From positions 186,001-250,000 of the forward strand of contig NZ_BEWC01000002.1 of the NCBI RefSeq assembly GCF_003112575.1: DNA of 64,000 nt, read 5' to 3'. Under the pieces are notes generated by a model. The model was given only the letters and a program-made list of their open reading frames with translations, ran no database searches and was not told the DNA's origin. Both the position numbers and the translations under genes were made by a program. Position 1 is the stretch's first letter, and each line of letters begins with the position of its first letter. The stretch comes from Streptomyces ardesiacus (GTDB taxonomy: Bacteria > Actinomycetota > Actinomycetes > Streptomycetales > Streptomycetaceae). Positions 61,611 to 64,000 of this stretch are shown piece by piece.

Positions 61611-62597
61611 TCAAGTACTCGCGTCCTCGTTCGCGGCGAGCACCTCACGCGTCAGGCGCAGCAGCGCCTCCCGTACGGAGTCGGGCGCCAGCACGCGCAG
61701 CGGCGTACCGAGGCCCAGCAGATATGCGGCCAGCATCTCCGCGCTGGACCCGCCGACCTCCACGACGGTGGCGTCCGGACCGTCGGCGCGGTGCAGTCCG
61801 ACCGTGGCGGGAATCAGCCGCAGCGCCTGCTCCCCGGGCACCGGCAGGCGGACGGTGGCCAGCACCGCGTACGGTCCGGTCGCGGTGGCGCGGGACACGA
61901 GGAGCGCCGGATCGGGCAGCGGGCCGGTGAACTCGACGGCCCGCCCGGTCGGCTGCACCCGCTCGACCCGGTCGGCCCGGAACGTCCGCCACTCGTCCCG
62001 CTCGACGTCCCGTGCCACGAAGTACCAGCGCCGCCCGGTGTGCACGAGCCGGTACGGATCGACGTCCCGCACACTGGCCCGCCCCGCCCAGTCCCGGTAC
62101 GCCATCCGCGCCCGCTCGCCCCGCCGGCACGCGCCCGCCAGCTCCAGCAGCATCCCCGCCGCGACCTGCGGTTCCCCGGCCGCCCTCGGCGTCTGCACGA
62201 ACGCGGAGTCCATCTCCGCGAGCCGCTCCGCCACCCGCCGCGGCAGCACCTGCCGCAGCTTCAGCAATGCCGACAGCGCGGCCTGGTCCCCGCCGAGCGC
62301 CCCGCTCAGCGCGGCCTCCCGCAGCCCGACGGCCACGGCGAGGGCCTCCTCGTCGTCCAGGATCAGCGGCGGCGTACGCGTCCCCGGCCGCAGCCGGTAC
62401 CCGCCCCAGGGCCCCGGGTCGGAGTCGACGGCGTACCCCAGCTCCCGCAGCCGGGCGACGTCCCGCCGCACGGTCCGCTCCGTCACCTCCATCCGCTCGG
62501 CCAGCTCGGCGCAGGTCCAGGCGGGACGGACGGCGAGCAGCGAGACCAGCCGCAGCAGCCGGGCGGAAGTACTGAGCACGGTGGGCAAGTCTGCCAC
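61611..62597 (-). CDS. YafY-type WYL domain transcriptional regulator
   Basis: This 328-residue protein has an N-terminal HTH_11 domain (TSARLLRLVSLLAVRPAWTC, then ERTVRRDVARLRELGY) and a WYL domain (about 150-225, with DVDPYRLVHTGRRWYFVARD). The upstream-most ATG would place the start beyond the palindrome, so I chose the GTG at 62595-62597. It is divergent from a VOC gene across a perfect inverted repeat and probably represses it. Confidence 0.86.
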   Translation of the reverse strand: MADLPTVLSTSARLLRLVSLLAVRPAWTCAELAERMEVTERTVRRDVARLRELGYAVDSDPGPWGGYRLRPGTRTPPLILDDEEALAVAVGLREAALSGALGGDQAALSALLKLRQVLPRRVAERLAEMDSAFVQTPRAAGEPQVAAGMLLELAGACRRGERARMAYRDWAGRASVRDVDPYRLVHTGRRWYFVARDVERDEWRTFRADRVERVQPTGRAVEFTGPLPDPALLVSRATATGPYAVLATVRLPVPGEQALRLIPATVGLHRADGPDATVVEVGGSSAEMLAAYLLGLGTPLRVLAPDSVREALLRLTREVLAANEDAST

Positions 62598-62609
62598 CGA
62601 AGGATGAGC

Positions 62610-62652
62610 GACCAGGACCGAACCTGTCCTGGTCACGCTCTACGGTCCTCCC
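62610..62652. promoter_or_regulatory. Operator and leaderless promoter between the WYL regulator and the VOC gene
   Basis: GACCAGGAC (62610-62618) and GTCCTGGTC (62626-62634) form a perfect 9-bp inverted repeat with a 7-base spacer. TACGGT (62641-62646) ends six bases before the VOC ATG, so the repeat covers the -35 region. This suits repression by the adjacent WYL regulator. Confidence 0.62.
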
Positions 62653-63054
62653 ATGACGACAACGGAGAACACCCCCGAGACCACGCTCCCGGCCTTCCGC
62701 TACTCGGCCGTCACCTTCGACTGCTCCGACCCCGTCGAGCTCGCCCGCTTCTGGGGCGACGTCCTCGGCCTCTCCGTCACCTTCCAGACGGACGACTTCT
62801 GTTTCCTCGGCGGCAAGGACGGCGCCCCCGGCCTCGGCTTCAACCGCCTCCCCGACTACCGCCCGCCGACCTGGCCGGGCACCGACCAGGAGAAGCAGGC
62901 CCACATCGACGTCGGCACCGACGACCTGGACGCGGGGGAGGCCCGGCTGCTCGCCCTGGGCGCGGTGAAGCCCGACTTCCAGCCCCAGCCGGACCGCTGG
63001 CGCGTGCTGCTGGATCCGGCGGGGCACCCGTTCTGCGTCACCACGCTGGCGTGA
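62653..63054 (+). CDS. VOC family protein
   Basis: This 133-residue vicinal oxygen chelate protein has two beta-alpha modules, from SAVTFDCSDPVELARFWGDVL to HIDVGTDDLDAGEARLLALG, and ends LLDPAGHPFCVTTLA. Such actinobacterial proteins are often annotated as glyoxalase-like or bleomycin-binding, without proof. It is probably leaderless and controlled by the divergent WYL regulator. Confidence 0.85.
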   Translation: MTTTENTPETTLPAFRYSAVTFDCSDPVELARFWGDVLGLSVTFQTDDFCFLGGKDGAPGLGFNRLPDYRPPTWPGTDQEKQAHIDVGTDDLDAGEARLLALGAVKPDFQPQPDRWRVLLDPAGHPFCVTTLA

Positions 63055-63064
63055 GCCGGGAGGG

Positions 63065-63961
63065 CTACTCGCCCTCGAAGACGTCCTCGGCGGTGGGCGC
63101 GGTGACGGCTCGTGCGAGCCAGTGGCGGAGCACCTCGGGGTCGCCGCACTCCGTCACGCGCCTACGGATGTCGTCGGAGACGGCCAGACCGCGCTGTTCG
63201 AGGACCAGCAGGACGTCCTGGGCACCCTGCTGGACGCGGCCTTGTTCACGGCCCTGTTCGCGGCCTTCGTCGCGGATCTCTTCGGAGATGTACGACTTGT
63301 AGAAGGAGAGGTCCACGGCCACCAGATTCCTCCAGAGGTGCCTGACCGGGCGGTTGCCCAGCCCGTGTGCGGTGAATTCGACGATGGGGGCGGCGATGTC
63401 TTCGGGCACGTCCCGCAATGCGGTGGACAGGGCCTTCAGTATCGCATTGACGACCGGCTCCGCAGCATGTGTGATGGCCGCCAGACTGGCCAGGACGAGG
63501 TCGGCCCGGGCCTCGTCCGGCTCCGTGATCACCGGCATGTTGTGGGGGCCGGCGACCAGGGGGCGCAGAGTAAGGGTGGGCAACTCGGGCGGTCCGCTGG
63601 TCACGGCCCGCTGCGCCCATCTCGCCGTGGCGTGGTCCTGGCAGACGACCAGGAGCGCTGCGGGCAGCCGGTACTTCGTCCACAGGTACGAGACGTAGTA
63701 CGCCCAGCTCGCCGGCTTGTCAGGGTCCTTCCTTCCCTGGGCCTCGACCGCGAGGAGGAACGGCCCCCGCTCCTCGGTTTCGAAGCGCAGGAGCGTGTCC
63801 ACCCGGCGCTCGACGGGGCTGGCCTCGGTGAGGTCGGTCGGCAGCGCCGTCGCCCCGGTGGGCCTGGGAAGGTCGACTCCGAGGAAGTGCGTGACGCGGC
63901 TGAACAATCCCGGGTCGTGCTGGAAGATGCGGTGCATCGCCTCGTGGGGCGGACTGACCAT
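63065..63961 (-). CDS. Rpn-like PD-(D/E)XK nuclease / putative transposase family protein
   Basis: This 298-residue protein carries a PD-(D/E)XK-like core: Asp55 in RRVDTLLRFE, then Glu73 and Gln75 in LLAVEAQGRKDPDK. Towards the end it has a charged repeat (EGREQGREQGRVQQG), typical of Rpn recombination-promoting nucleases and related DUF4351-containing proteins. The ATG at 63959-63961 follows AAGGA. No partner gene is visible up to the window edge; the last 39 bp are non-coding as far as can be seen. Confidence 0.82.
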   Translation of the reverse strand: MVSPPHEAMHRIFQHDPGLFSRVTHFLGVDLPRPTGATALPTDLTEASPVERRVDTLLRFETEERGPFLLAVEAQGRKDPDKPASWAYYVSYLWTKYRLPAALLVVCQDHATARWAQRAVTSGPPELPTLTLRPLVAGPHNMPVITEPDEARADLVLASLAAITHAAEPVVNAILKALSTALRDVPEDIAAPIVEFTAHGLGNRPVRHLWRNLVAVDLSFYKSYISEEIRDEGREQGREQGRVQQGAQDVLLVLEQRGLAVSDDIRRRVTECGDPEVLRHWLARAVTAPTAEDVFEGE

Positions 63962-64000
63962 GGGGTTCCTTGCTTCGGTTACGGGAGGGCGGTTGCGCGG

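Overview
The window is very GC-rich, uses many GTG starts, and carries overlapping ATGA/GTGA gene junctions. Together with its gene order (a second nuo cluster, tRNA-Tyr, rpmG-hadAB-murB-add-aspC, secE-nusG-rplKA, rplJL-rpoBC, rpsLG-fusA-tuf), this marks it as chromosomal core of a Streptomyces species, in the region I know as roughly SCO4590-SCO4670 in S. coelicolor. RpoB (1161 aa with a TTG start) and RpoC (1299 aa) have the lengths I know from S. coelicolor. I see no phage, insertion sequence, CRISPR array or rRNA.

1-8.0 kb: a truncated unknown gene, a secreted M28 aminopeptidase, a divergent VOC/CGNR pair sharing a 21-bp leaderless promoter, a RarD-like transporter, a QorB-like NAD(P)H oxidoreductase, and korAB, the two-subunit 2-oxoacid:ferredoxin oxidoreductase. 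8.0-12 kb: one NarL-type response regulator and two tandem, duplicated sensor kinases. 12-22 kb: a tightly coupled nuoABCHIJKLMN operon that lacks nuoD, E, F and G. 22-24 kb: HtpX protease, a YccF-like and a GlsB/YeaQ-like membrane protein, then YajQ.

24.9-33.4 kb: tRNA-Tyr, a small zinc-ribbon-like protein, a Rossmann-fold protein, an amidohydrolase missing two expected catalytic residues, tRNA-Thr, tRNA-Met, rpmG, hadA/hadB-like dehydratases, murB, adenosine deaminase, an aspartate aminotransferase and tRNA-Trp. 33.5-52.3 kb: the transcription/translation core, secE, nusG, rplK, rplA, two paralogous lipoproteins, rplJ with a leader and attenuator-like hairpin, rplL, rpoB, rpoC, rpsL, rpsG, fusA and tuf, separated by clear terminators.

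52.4-64 kb: a FtsX-type ABC exporter (permease and ATPase) divergent from a second kinase/regulator pair of the same family as the one at 8-12 kb, a conserved membrane protein, a secreted chymotrypsin-like protease with a chitin-binding tail, a LysR regulator, a WYL regulator divergent from a VOC protein across a perfect inverted repeat, and an Rpn-like nuclease.

The most interesting biology is the incomplete Complex I operon beside korAB and its flanking duplicated sensor kinases. Other points worth a look are the five tandem copies of a kinase 3' end, the disordered NuoC tail, the degenerate amidohydrolase, the apparently orphaned HxlR-like operator, and the rplJ attenuator.
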